In this document: positions 16,321-24,406 of the stretch, in pieces
How the letters are laid out: each line of letters opens with the position of its first letter
Numbering within the stretch: position 1 is the first letter of the stretch
Origin: Streptomyces sp. NBC_01197
GTDB taxonomy: Bacteria > Actinomycetota > Actinomycetes > Streptomycetales > Streptomycetaceae
Reading direction: 5' to 3'
Assembly: GCF_036010505.1 (NCBI RefSeq)
Contig: NZ_CP108569.1
Coordinates: 744,001 to 808,000, forward strand
Length of the DNA: 64,000 bases
The notes under the pieces: model-generated
What the model was told of the DNA's origin: nothing
Seen by the model: only the letters and a program-made list of their open reading frames with translations
Databases searched by the model: none
Made by a program: the position numbers and the translations under genes

Positions 16321-18891
16321 ATGAACGCATCGCACCATCCCGCACGCCCGAACCGCCGTCACTTCATCGCAGCCGCGGGCGCCGCCGCCATCGCGGTGAG
16401 CCTCGGGGCCCCCGCCCGGGCCGCGGCCCGCCCGGCCGACCTGGGCCGCCCGGCTCCCGCCGGTACGGTACCGCCGCGGCTCACCCCGTTCCCCCTGTCA
16501 TCGGTCGCTCTCCTGGACAGCCCCTTCCGCGAGAACATGCGGCGCACCTGCGCCTACCTGCTGTTCGTCGATCCGGACCGGCTGCTGCACACCTTCCGTC
16601 TCAACGCCGGCCTGCCGTCGTCCGCCGAACCCTGCGGCGGCTGGGAGGACCCGGCGGTCCAACTGCGCGGTCACAGCACCGGCCATCTGCTCTCCGGACT
16701 CGCCCAGGCCCACGCCAACACCCGGGACGACGCCTACGCCGACAGGGGGCGCATCATCGTCGACGCCCTCGCGGCCTGCCAGGCCGCCGCACCCGGCGCC
16801 GGTTACACGCCCGGCTACCTCTCCGCCTTCCCCGAGCAGGTCTTCGACCAGCTGGAGGCCGGCGGCCGGCCCTGGGCCCCGTACTACACGATCCACAAGA
16901 TCATGGCCGGGCTGCTCGACCAGTATCTGCTGAGCGGCAACGAACAGGCCCTGGACGTGGTGCGTTCGATGGCCGCCTGGGCTGAGGCCCGCACCTCGCG
17001 TCTGACGGCCGACCAGATGCAGACGCTGGTCCTCCGGGTGGAGTTCGGCGGTATGAACGACGTCCTGTCGAACCTGTACCTGGTTACCGGTGACCCGGCA
17101 CATCTGCGCACCGCCCGCCGGTTCGACCACGAGGACCTGTACGGGCCGCTGGCCGCGGGCCGCGACGAACTGGACGGCCGTCACGCCAACACCGAGATCG
17201 CCAAGATCGTCGGCGCCGCGCGCGAGTACGAGGCCACCGGTGAGCAGCGCTACCGCGACATCGCCACCTACTTCTGGGACACCGTCGTACATCACCACTC
17301 GTACGCCATCGGCGGCAACTCCAATCAGGAGTTCTTCGGCCCGCCAGGCGAGATCGTCAGCCGGCTCTCCGAGGTGAGCTGCGAGAACTGCAACTCCTAC
17401 AACATGCTCAAGCTGGGCCGGCAGCTCTTCCTGCAGGACCCGGGCAAGGCCGCGTACATGGACCACTACGAGTGGACCCTCTACAACCAGATGCTCGGCG
17501 AGCAGGACCCCGAATCCGAGCACGGCTTCGTGACGTACTACACGGGGCTGTGGGCGGGCTCGCAGCGCCAGGTCAAGGGCGGGCTCGGGGCCGCGCCCGG
17601 AAGTTACAGCAGCGACTACGACAACTTCTCCTGCGACCACGGCACGGGCATGGAGACCCACACCAAGTTCGCCGACAGCATCTACTTCCGCTCGGCGGAC
17701 GCCCTGTGGGTCAACCTGTTCATCCCGTCCCAGGTGACATGGGCCGAGCGAGGGGTGACGCTGCGCCAGGAGACCCGCTATCCCGACGCGGACACCACCA
17801 GGCTCACGGTCACATCCGGAGGCGGCCGGTTCACCCTGAAGGTACGGATACCCGGCTGGCTGGCCGACCATCGCTCGCCCGCCCTGGTACGGGTCAACGG
17901 TCACCCGGCCGGCGCCCACGCCGAACCGGGTACGTACGCCACGCTGACCGGGAACTGGCGCTCCGGAGACGTGGTCGAGGTGACGCTGCCGATGGAGCCG
18001 GTCTGGCGTCCGGCGCCGGACAACCCGCAGGTGCGCTCCCTGTCCCACGGCCCGGTGGTCCTGGCCGGCGCGTACGGCAGCACCCTGTCCCCGACCATCC
18101 CGAACGTCGATCCCGCGTCGGTGCGGCGGCTGCCGGGGCGTTCGACGGCCTTCACCGCCACCGCCGACGGCGCCGCCGTGTCGCTGCTGCCCTTCCACCG
18201 GATCCAGCACCAGCACTACAACGTGTACTGGGCCGTCTCGCCCAGGACGGGCCGCGAGCGCGAGATCGCCCACTACGCCTTCGATGAAGGCCGCGGAAGC
18301 ACCACCGCGGACTCCCTGCGTTCCTTCCCCGACGGTCAACTGGCCGCGGGCGCCGGCTGGACGGCGGGCCGCACCGGCGCCGGCGTCGCCCTGGACGGCG
18401 CCGGCGGCCACGTGGTCCTGCCGCCCGGTCTGCTCACCGGACTGGAGGCGCTGACCCTCAGCGCCTGGGTGCGTGCCGACTCGCTCAGCGACTCCGCCCG
18501 GGTGTTCGACCTCGGGTACCACAAGGACACCTACCTCTTCCTCGCCGTGCGCACCGGTACCGGGAAGGCCCGCGCCGCCCTGAAGATCGCGGGTATGGAG
18601 GCCGAGGACTTCATCGACGCCTCCGACGCCCTGCCGCAGAGCCGTTGGACGCATGTCGCCCTGACCGTCGGCGGCGGTACCGGCGTGCTGTACGTCGACG
18701 GCGTGGAGTCCGGGCGCAACGACGCGATGGTGAGCAGTCCGCTGCTTCTGGGCGCCACCACGCGGAACTACCTCGGCCGCTCGCAGAACTCCAAGCACCC
18801 GTACCTGCAGGGCGCCGTCGACGGCTTCCGGGTCCACAACCGGATGCTGTCCGCCACGGACGTCGCCGCGCTGTTCCGCGCGGACGCCTGA
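16321..18891 (+). CDS. Secreted GH127-family beta-L-arabinofuranosidase with C-terminal LamG-like domain
   Basis: 856 residues. The Tat-type signal carries RRHFIAAAG and ends around APARA. The barrel is the DUF1680/GH127 type (SVALLDSPFRENMRRTCAYLL; VQLRGHSTGHLLSGLA). In characterised GH127 the zinc site is Glu and Cys in E-x-C plus a Cys-Cys pair, the first Cys being the nucleophile. Here E355 and C357 (in SCENCNSYNMLKL) and C438 are present, but the second Cys is D439 (FSCDHGTGME). A concanavalin-like domain occupies about 645-856 (LSAWVRADSL, WTHVALTVGGGTGVLYVDG). It should remove beta-L-arabinofuranose from plant glycans. ATG 16321 has AGGAG 10 nt upstream. Confidence 0.88.
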   Translation: MNASHHPARPNRRHFIAAAGAAAIAVSLGAPARAAARPADLGRPAPAGTVPPRLTPFPLSSVALLDSPFRENMRRTCAYLLFVDPDRLLHTFRLNAGLPSSAEPCGGWEDPAVQLRGHSTGHLLSGLAQAHANTRDDAYADRGRIIVDALAACQAAAPGAGYTPGYLSAFPEQVFDQLEAGGRPWAPYYTIHKIMAGLLDQYLLSGNEQALDVVRSMAAWAEARTSRLTADQMQTLVLRVEFGGMNDVLSNLYLVTGDPAHLRTARRFDHEDLYGPLAAGRDELDGRHANTEIAKIVGAAREYEATGEQRYRDIATYFWDTVVHHHSYAIGGNSNQEFFGPPGEIVSRLSEVSCENCNSYNMLKLGRQLFLQDPGKAAYMDHYEWTLYNQMLGEQDPESEHGFVTYYTGLWAGSQRQVKGGLGAAPGSYSSDYDNFSCDHGTGMETHTKFADSIYFRSADALWVNLFIPSQVTWAERGVTLRQETRYPDADTTRLTVTSGGGRFTLKVRIPGWLADHRSPALVRVNGHPAGAHAEPGTYATLTGNWRSGDVVEVTLPMEPVWRPAPDNPQVRSLSHGPVVLAGAYGSTLSPTIPNVDPASVRRLPGRSTAFTATADGAAVSLLPFHRIQHQHYNVYWAVSPRTGREREIAHYAFDEGRGSTTADSLRSFPDGQLAAGAGWTAGRTGAGVALDGAGGHVVLPPGLLTGLEALTLSAWVRADSLSDSARVFDLGYHKDTYLFLAVRTGTGKARAALKIAGMEAEDFIDASDALPQSRWTHVALTVGGGTGVLYVDGVESGRNDAMVSSPLLLGATTRNYLGRSQNSKHPYLQGAVDGFRVHNRMLSATDVAALFRADA

Positions 18892-18940
18892 TCCCGCACC
18901 TTCACACCACACCCGTCCACCGCACTGTCCAGGAGACCCC

Positions 18941-21900
18941 GTGTCCGCAGCCCTCCCCCGACGTGTCCGGCGCCGCCCGGTCCTCGTCACCGCCTCCGCC
19001 CTGACCGCACTGGTCACCGTCCTGCCCCCGGCCATGACCGCCCAGGCGGTGCCCGCCGGCGTCACCGCCACCACACTGCGCACCCAGCACCTGAGCCAGG
19101 CACTCGGCATCGACGAGACCGCCCCGGACCTGAGCTGGCAGCTCAGCGGCAGCGGCACTGACGTCGTCCAGCAGGCGTACCGCGTCCAGGCGGCCACCAG
19201 CCGCGCTCTGCTCACCAGCGGCCGTCCCGATCTGTGGGACTCGGGCCGGGTCGGCTCCGGCGCGCCGCGCACGACCTACGCCGGCAAGAAGCCCGGATCG
19301 CGTGCCCGTGTCTACTGGCGCGTGATGGTGTGGACGAGCACCACGAACCGCCCGCCCCGCTGGAGCGACGGCGCCGTCTTCGAGACCGGTCTGACGAACC
19401 CGCAGGACTGGTCCGCGCACTGGATCACCAGCCCCGACTGGAAGCTGAGCACCCGGAAGGTGGAGCCGGTCGTCGTCCGGCTGCCGAAGACCACCGCCCG
19501 CTACGTCCGGCTCGACGTCACCAAGCTCGGCCTGCCGCTGGCCGAGGACTTCCCGAACCGGTCCTGGCGGCTGCAGCTCGGGGAGGTCGAGGTGCGCGAC
19601 TCCGCCGCACCGGACACGGACCTTGCCCAGGGCGCGGCCGTCACCGCCTCGGAGTCCAACACTCTGCGCAAGACCTGGGAACCCGGTCTCGCCGTCGACG
19701 GGCTGACGAACAGCGCCCTGCAGACCGCGGCCGGGTACTCCAGCCAGGCCCACTCCGACGCCGACGTGTCGTCCTCGCCGGTGACCCTCACACTCGACCT
19801 CAAGTCCGCCCGGACCTTCGACCAGGTGGTGCTCTATCCGCGCGCCGACGTCCTCACCGACGACGGCCGCGTGCCGGACTTCCCGGTCGACTACGCCCTC
19901 TCCACCGGGGACTCGGCCACCGGGCCGTTCACACCGGCCGCGAAGGTCACCGGCCAGCAGCCTCCGAAGCCGTACCTGCCCTCCGGTCTCCCGCTGTTCA
20001 CCAAGGACTTCGTGCTCGGCGAGAAGGTGCGCAGCGCCCGCCTCCACGTGGCCGGCCTGGGCATCTACACGGCCGACGTCAACGGCCGGCCGGCCGGCGA
20101 TGCTGTGCTGGAGCCCGCGAACACCACGTTCGCGGACCGGGTGCAGTACGCCACGTACGACGTCACCGATCTGCTGCGGCACGGCGACAACACCATCGGC
20201 TTCGCCCTCGGCAACGGCATGTCCAACGTGGTCAGCACCGCCGACCGCTACCGCAAGCTCTACGGGAACCTCAGCGACCCCAAGCTGATCGCCCAGCTGG
20301 AGGTGACCCTCGCCGACGGGACCGTCAAGCGCATCGCCAGTGGCTCGGACTGGCATACGGCACTGGGACCGACCACGTCCTCGAACTGGTACGGCGGCGA
20401 GGACTACGACGCCCGCCGCGAGATACCGCACTGGGACGAACCGCGGCAGAACCGCTCGGACTGGTCGCAGGCGGTCACCGTTGACGGCCCCGGCACCCCC
20501 GGCCACCCGGCGCAGCTGAGTGCCCGCGAGACCGAACCGGTCCGCGTAGCGGAGACCCTCAAGGGCACCGAGGTCTCCGGCGCCGCCCCGGGCAGCCGCA
20601 TCTTCGACCTGGGCCGCAACATCGCCGGCTGGCCTGAGATCACACTGCGCGCACCGGCCGGGACGACCGTACGCGTCTACCCCGCGGAAAGCCTCAAGGA
20701 CGGCCACGCCTTCCAGTCCATCAGCAACGTGGGCGCCCCCCTGTGGGACAGCTACACCGCACGCGGCGCGCAGAGCGAGACCTGGCACCCGCAGTTCTCG
20801 TACCACGGCTTCCGCTACCTGGAGGTCAAGGGCCTGCCGGCCGGCGCCACCATCTCCGTACGCGGAAAGGCGCTGCACACCGACAACGCCTCCGCGGGTG
20901 ACTTCAAGAGCTCCGACGGCCTGGTCAACGGCATCCACACGATCATCCGCAACGCCATCGGGAACAACATGATGAGCGTGCTCACCGACTGTCCGAGCCG
21001 GGAGAAGCTCGGCTGGCTGGAGCAGGACCAACTCGTCTTCCCGGCCCTGGCCGCCAACTACGACATGGAGGCCTACCTCCGCAAGATCGTGCGGGACATG
21101 GCCGACGCACAGACCCCCGAGGGCCTGGTCCCGAGCACCGTGCCCGAGTACACCAGCCTGCCGGGCGCCTACCGCAACGACTCCAACTGGGGCGGCGCCT
21201 TCGTCCTCGTGCCCTGGCAGCTCTACACCACGTACGGCGACACCGACACGCTGCGCACCTACTACCCGGCCATGAGGAGGTACGCGGCGTTCCTGAAGAC
21301 CCAGGTCTCCGACGGCATCCTCGACTACGGGCTCGGCGACTGGTTCACCCCGGACCGTACCTTCCCGCGTGCGGTCGCGGGTACCTACGGCTACTGGCGG
21401 GTGGTGGACGCGCTCAGCCGGATCGCCGGCGTACTCGGCGACAGCGCCGGCGCTGCGTCCTACCGCGACGAAGCCGACGCGAGCGCCAAGGCGGTCACCG
21501 ACAAGTACTACGACGCGGCGACGGGGACCTTCGGCGGTGGCGGCCAGGGCGCCGAGGCGCTCGCACTCGACATGGGCGCGTACCCCGAAGACCAGCGGCA
21601 GCGGCTGCTCGACCACCTCGTGGGCAGCATCAGGGACGCGGGCTACCACCTGAACCTCGGTGAGATCTCGCTGCCCGCGGCGTTCCGGGTCCTGTCCGCA
21701 GCGGGCCGTGACGATGTCGTGTACAAGATCGCCACGCAGACGAGCAGTCCCAGCTACGGCTACCAGGTGGTGCACGGCAACACCGCGCTGGGCGAGTCCT
21801 GGGACGGCGGCTCCGGCCAGTCGCAGGATCACTTCATGCTCGGTGCGATCGACTCGTGGTTCACCAGCCGCCTCGCCGGGATCCAGCAGGCGCCCGGCTC

Positions 21901-22204
21901 GGTCGGCTACGAGAAGTTGCTCGTCGCACCCGCCGTCGTGGGGGACCTGGCCTCCGCGTCCGGCTCCTACGCCACGCCCTACGGCAAGGTCTCCACATCC
22001 TGGCACCGCGATGGCTCGGCCTACCGCCTGCGGGTGACCGTGCCCGCGGGGACCCGGGCAGAGGTCCATGTGCCGGTCACCTCAGGGAGCGTCCGCGCCG
22101 ACGATGGTGCCCGCCTGCTGCGCACCGAGGGCGGCACAGCGGTGTACGAAGTCGGCTCCGGCGACTGGTCCTTCAGCTCCACCTACGCCCCGGCAGGGAA
22201 CTGA
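18941..22204 (+). CDS. Secreted GH78 alpha-L-rhamnosidase with inserted discoidin-like domain
   Basis: 1,087 residues from GTG 18941 (AGGAG upstream), 49 bp after the GH127 gene. The signal peptide ends at TAQA. The N-terminal fibronectin-like domain (TTLRTQHLSQALGIDETAPDLSW) is interrupted at about 173-345 by an F5/8-type carbohydrate-binding domain (ARYVRLDVTKLG, LDLKSARTFDQVVLYPRA). The rhamnosidase N-domain (VNGRPAGDAVLEPANTTF) and six-hairpin barrel follow, with LTDCPSREKLGWLEQDQ carrying the acid region and GESWDGGSGQSQDHFMLGA the second Glu region. It acts outside the cell on rhamnosides, and the extra domain should tether it to polysaccharide. Confidence 0.92.
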   Translation: MSAALPRRVRRRPVLVTASALTALVTVLPPAMTAQAVPAGVTATTLRTQHLSQALGIDETAPDLSWQLSGSGTDVVQQAYRVQAATSRALLTSGRPDLWDSGRVGSGAPRTTYAGKKPGSRARVYWRVMVWTSTTNRPPRWSDGAVFETGLTNPQDWSAHWITSPDWKLSTRKVEPVVVRLPKTTARYVRLDVTKLGLPLAEDFPNRSWRLQLGEVEVRDSAAPDTDLAQGAAVTASESNTLRKTWEPGLAVDGLTNSALQTAAGYSSQAHSDADVSSSPVTLTLDLKSARTFDQVVLYPRADVLTDDGRVPDFPVDYALSTGDSATGPFTPAAKVTGQQPPKPYLPSGLPLFTKDFVLGEKVRSARLHVAGLGIYTADVNGRPAGDAVLEPANTTFADRVQYATYDVTDLLRHGDNTIGFALGNGMSNVVSTADRYRKLYGNLSDPKLIAQLEVTLADGTVKRIASGSDWHTALGPTTSSNWYGGEDYDARREIPHWDEPRQNRSDWSQAVTVDGPGTPGHPAQLSARETEPVRVAETLKGTEVSGAAPGSRIFDLGRNIAGWPEITLRAPAGTTVRVYPAESLKDGHAFQSISNVGAPLWDSYTARGAQSETWHPQFSYHGFRYLEVKGLPAGATISVRGKALHTDNASAGDFKSSDGLVNGIHTIIRNAIGNNMMSVLTDCPSREKLGWLEQDQLVFPALAANYDMEAYLRKIVRDMADAQTPEGLVPSTVPEYTSLPGAYRNDSNWGGAFVLVPWQLYTTYGDTDTLRTYYPAMRRYAAFLKTQVSDGILDYGLGDWFTPDRTFPRAVAGTYGYWRVVDALSRIAGVLGDSAGAASYRDEADASAKAVTDKYYDAATGTFGGGGQGAEALALDMGAYPEDQRQRLLDHLVGSIRDAGYHLNLGEISLPAAFRVLSAAGRDDVVYKIATQTSSPSYGYQVVHGNTALGESWDGGSGQSQDHFMLGAIDSWFTSRLAGIQQAPGSVGYEKLLVAPAVVGDLASASGSYATPYGKVSTSWHRDGSAYRLRVTVPAGTRAEVHVPVTSGSVRADDGARLLRTEGGTAVYEVGSGDWSFSSTYAPAGN

Positions 22205-22232
22205 CCCCGCCACCGGGCCGGTGAACGACACG

Positions 22233-22266
22233 GCGCCGCCGACCCCTGCGGGGGAGTCGGCGGCGC
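22233..22266. terminator. Bidirectional hairpin between convergent glycosidase genes
   Basis: An 11-bp perfect stem, GCGCCGCCGAC (22233-22243) with GTCGGCGGCGC (22256-22266), and a 12-nt loop. It lies between the convergent GH78 and GH59 genes. Confidence 0.75.
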
Positions 22267-22302
22267 TGTGGTGCCGGGCCCGGGCCGGTGTTGGGCCCCG
22301 CC

Positions 22303-24372
22303 CTACCGGCTCACCTCCGGCGCGACCGCGATGTCGTCGAACTGGGAGGCGCTGTACGAGCCGAGTCCCAGGCCGACCTGGCCATGGTCGTATGTGGTGT
22401 CGGTGACCTCGGCGACCCGGGTGCCGTCAACGGTCGCGGTGATCCGCTCGCCCGAGAAGCCGAGGGCGAACCGGTGCCAGGTGTCCGTTGCGGCGGACGG
22501 CAGGTCACCGTGGGCCAGGATCCGCGTGGTCTTGTCCGGCATGACGGCCTCCAGGGACCAGGTGCCGGCGTCCGACAACTTCAGGTAGTAGCCCTCCCAC
22601 ACGTTGTCGTGGCCGGGCCCGACCGAGTTGAGCTGGTTCACCACCCGCCCGAGCAGCGACGCAGTGCCGGACCGGCGGATCATCACCTTGGCGGACACCG
22701 TGTAGTCGGTCCACTGGCTGTCCCCGGCCAGGGTCAGCGGGCTGGGCACCTTCGACCACTTGATCGGCTGGGCCGTGATGGCCTGCTGCAGGCACCTGCC
22801 GGTTCCCCTGCTGCCGGGCGCGGCCTCAGGCGCGACGGAGCAGGGCGCCGTCTCGAACGCGCCCTCCATGTCGGAGAGGTAGCGGGGTGTGACGCCGTCC
22901 CGGTATCCGTCGAAGGTGTCGCGGTAGGGCAGCGCCATCGTCTTCGACGGGGGCGCCGTCTTCACAGCCGGCCCCTTCCCGCCGGGCATCGTGGTGAGCG
23001 TGGTGACGGTGCCGGGCTGCAGCGTGACGGTGTGACTGCCCCGGGCGCCCGGGTCCACGTCGGCGCCGTGGACGAACCAGTCCGCCGGGTCGGTGGACCG
23101 CAGTGTGGTCGACCACCGGTGGAGCGCGCCACGGGGAAGGTGCCCGGCCGGTGTGACGGCGACCGTCTGCGGGGCCGTCGCAGCGGTCGTCTCGAACACT
23201 GTCGTGTAGGCCGGCCGCTTGCCCGGAGACTGCAGTGTCACATAGGTGCCACCACCGTCGAGGTACCCGCTGGCCGAGTCGGTGTAGCGCCAGCCCGGAC
23301 GTGCGAACTGCGCGGTCTGGGCGATGGTCCACAGCGTCGGGCCGAGTTCGTAGTGGCCGCTCCACGGTTCATTGGCGCGCAACAGGCCACTGCCCTGCAT
23401 CTGGACGGTGGGGTACCAGGCGTAGGCCACCGGCCAGTTGATGAATCCCGTGATGCGCGAGTCGACGTACTCGTGGTTCATCTCCGCGGCGAGCCGGGGC
23501 GCGCCGGTGAGGTAGTTGTTCCAGCCGGATTCACTGGCGAACAGCGGTTTGTCCAGGCCGAGGGCGTCCGGCGAGCTCGAGCAGTGGATCTCCGAGCAGG
23601 GGTAGTGGATGCCGACCACGTCCACGGCCTTCGCGAAGGCCTGATCGTTCTTCATGTCGGTGGCCACCTGCCAGCCCGCGTTGTCGGCGGCGACCACCTT
23701 GACACCGTCGTAGCCGTTCTTCACGAGCGCGGCCTTCAGCTTGCCGTACCAGGCGGCGTCCCAGCCCTTCTCGTTCCAGCCACCGAGGTAGTTGATGTCC
23801 AGGTGGTGCTTTTTCGCGCAACCCAGCCACTGCATCAGGTAGTCGACGTTGTCAGTCGACCAGAAGCCGCCGTTGAACCAACCGGGCGCTCCCCATTCGA
23901 GTCCGTAGAACTGGATCTGCGGGTTGCGCCGCTGCGCCTGCTCCATCAGCCACCACTCGTATCCCCGGTTGCAGTTGACGTCGGTCGGTGTGCGCATGTG
24001 GCTGGGTTCTGCGCCGTTGCTGGAGTTGGTGTCGGAGCCGATCTCCACCTTCAGGATCTGCAGCGAGGCGCCGTATCCGGGTTTGAAGAGGTAGTCGAGG
24101 ATCTGGTCGCGCCGGCGCTTCGGGTAGTCGACGAGCAGCCTGGAGGTGCCGCCGCCCCCGCTGATCGCCCCGATGCCGTCGAAGACCCGTCCGGTGTCAC
24201 GGCTGTCGACGCCGATCGACTGGACCGGGGGTGTGCCGGAGCCGGGGTCGGCACTGGCCATGGGCGTGACGAGCGCCGCCACGCAGGCGATGAGGAGCAT
24301 TCCTACCGCCCACAGGGAACGGCGCGCGGGCCGCCGCCATTGGCCGGCGGACGGTGGTCTGGTGCTGAGCAC
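22303..24372 (-). CDS. Secreted GH59 (galactocerebrosidase-family) beta-galactosidase
   Basis: 689 residues from GTG 24372, chosen for AAGGAGAGGAGAG just upstream and for the signal peptide (RRSLWAVGMLLIACVAALV to ASA). The catalytic barrel is plainly of the galactosylceramidase family: VFDGIGAISGGGGTSRLL, ILDYLFKPGYGASLQILKVEIG, RGYEWWLMEQAQRRNPQI. The acid/base Glu lies in GGWNEKGWD and the nucleophile Glu in PLFASESGWN. A beta-sandwich and a C-terminal lectin-like domain (YTVSAKVMIRRSGTASLLGRV, VGLGLGSYSASQFDDIAV) follow. In this locus it more plausibly cleaves beta-D-galactose from plant galactan or arabinogalactan than from glycolipid. It is downstream of, and probably co-transcribed with, the gene at 24407. 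Confidence 0.9.
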   Translation of the reverse strand: MLSTRPPSAGQWRRPARRSLWAVGMLLIACVAALVTPMASADPGSGTPPVQSIGVDSRDTGRVFDGIGAISGGGGTSRLLVDYPKRRRDQILDYLFKPGYGASLQILKVEIGSDTNSSNGAEPSHMRTPTDVNCNRGYEWWLMEQAQRRNPQIQFYGLEWGAPGWFNGGFWSTDNVDYLMQWLGCAKKHHLDINYLGGWNEKGWDAAWYGKLKAALVKNGYDGVKVVAADNAGWQVATDMKNDQAFAKAVDVVGIHYPCSEIHCSSSPDALGLDKPLFASESGWNNYLTGAPRLAAEMNHEYVDSRITGFINWPVAYAWYPTVQMQGSGLLRANEPWSGHYELGPTLWTIAQTAQFARPGWRYTDSASGYLDGGGTYVTLQSPGKRPAYTTVFETTAATAPQTVAVTPAGHLPRGALHRWSTTLRSTDPADWFVHGADVDPGARGSHTVTLQPGTVTTLTTMPGGKGPAVKTAPPSKTMALPYRDTFDGYRDGVTPRYLSDMEGAFETAPCSVAPEAAPGSRGTGRCLQQAITAQPIKWSKVPSPLTLAGDSQWTDYTVSAKVMIRRSGTASLLGRVVNQLNSVGPGHDNVWEGYYLKLSDAGTWSLEAVMPDKTTRILAHGDLPSAATDTWHRFALGFSGERITATVDGTRVAEVTDTTYDHGQVGLGLGSYSASQFDDIAVAPEVSR

Positions 24373-24406
24373 GAAGTCTCTCCTCTCCTTCCGATGGGTC
24401 CCGGTT

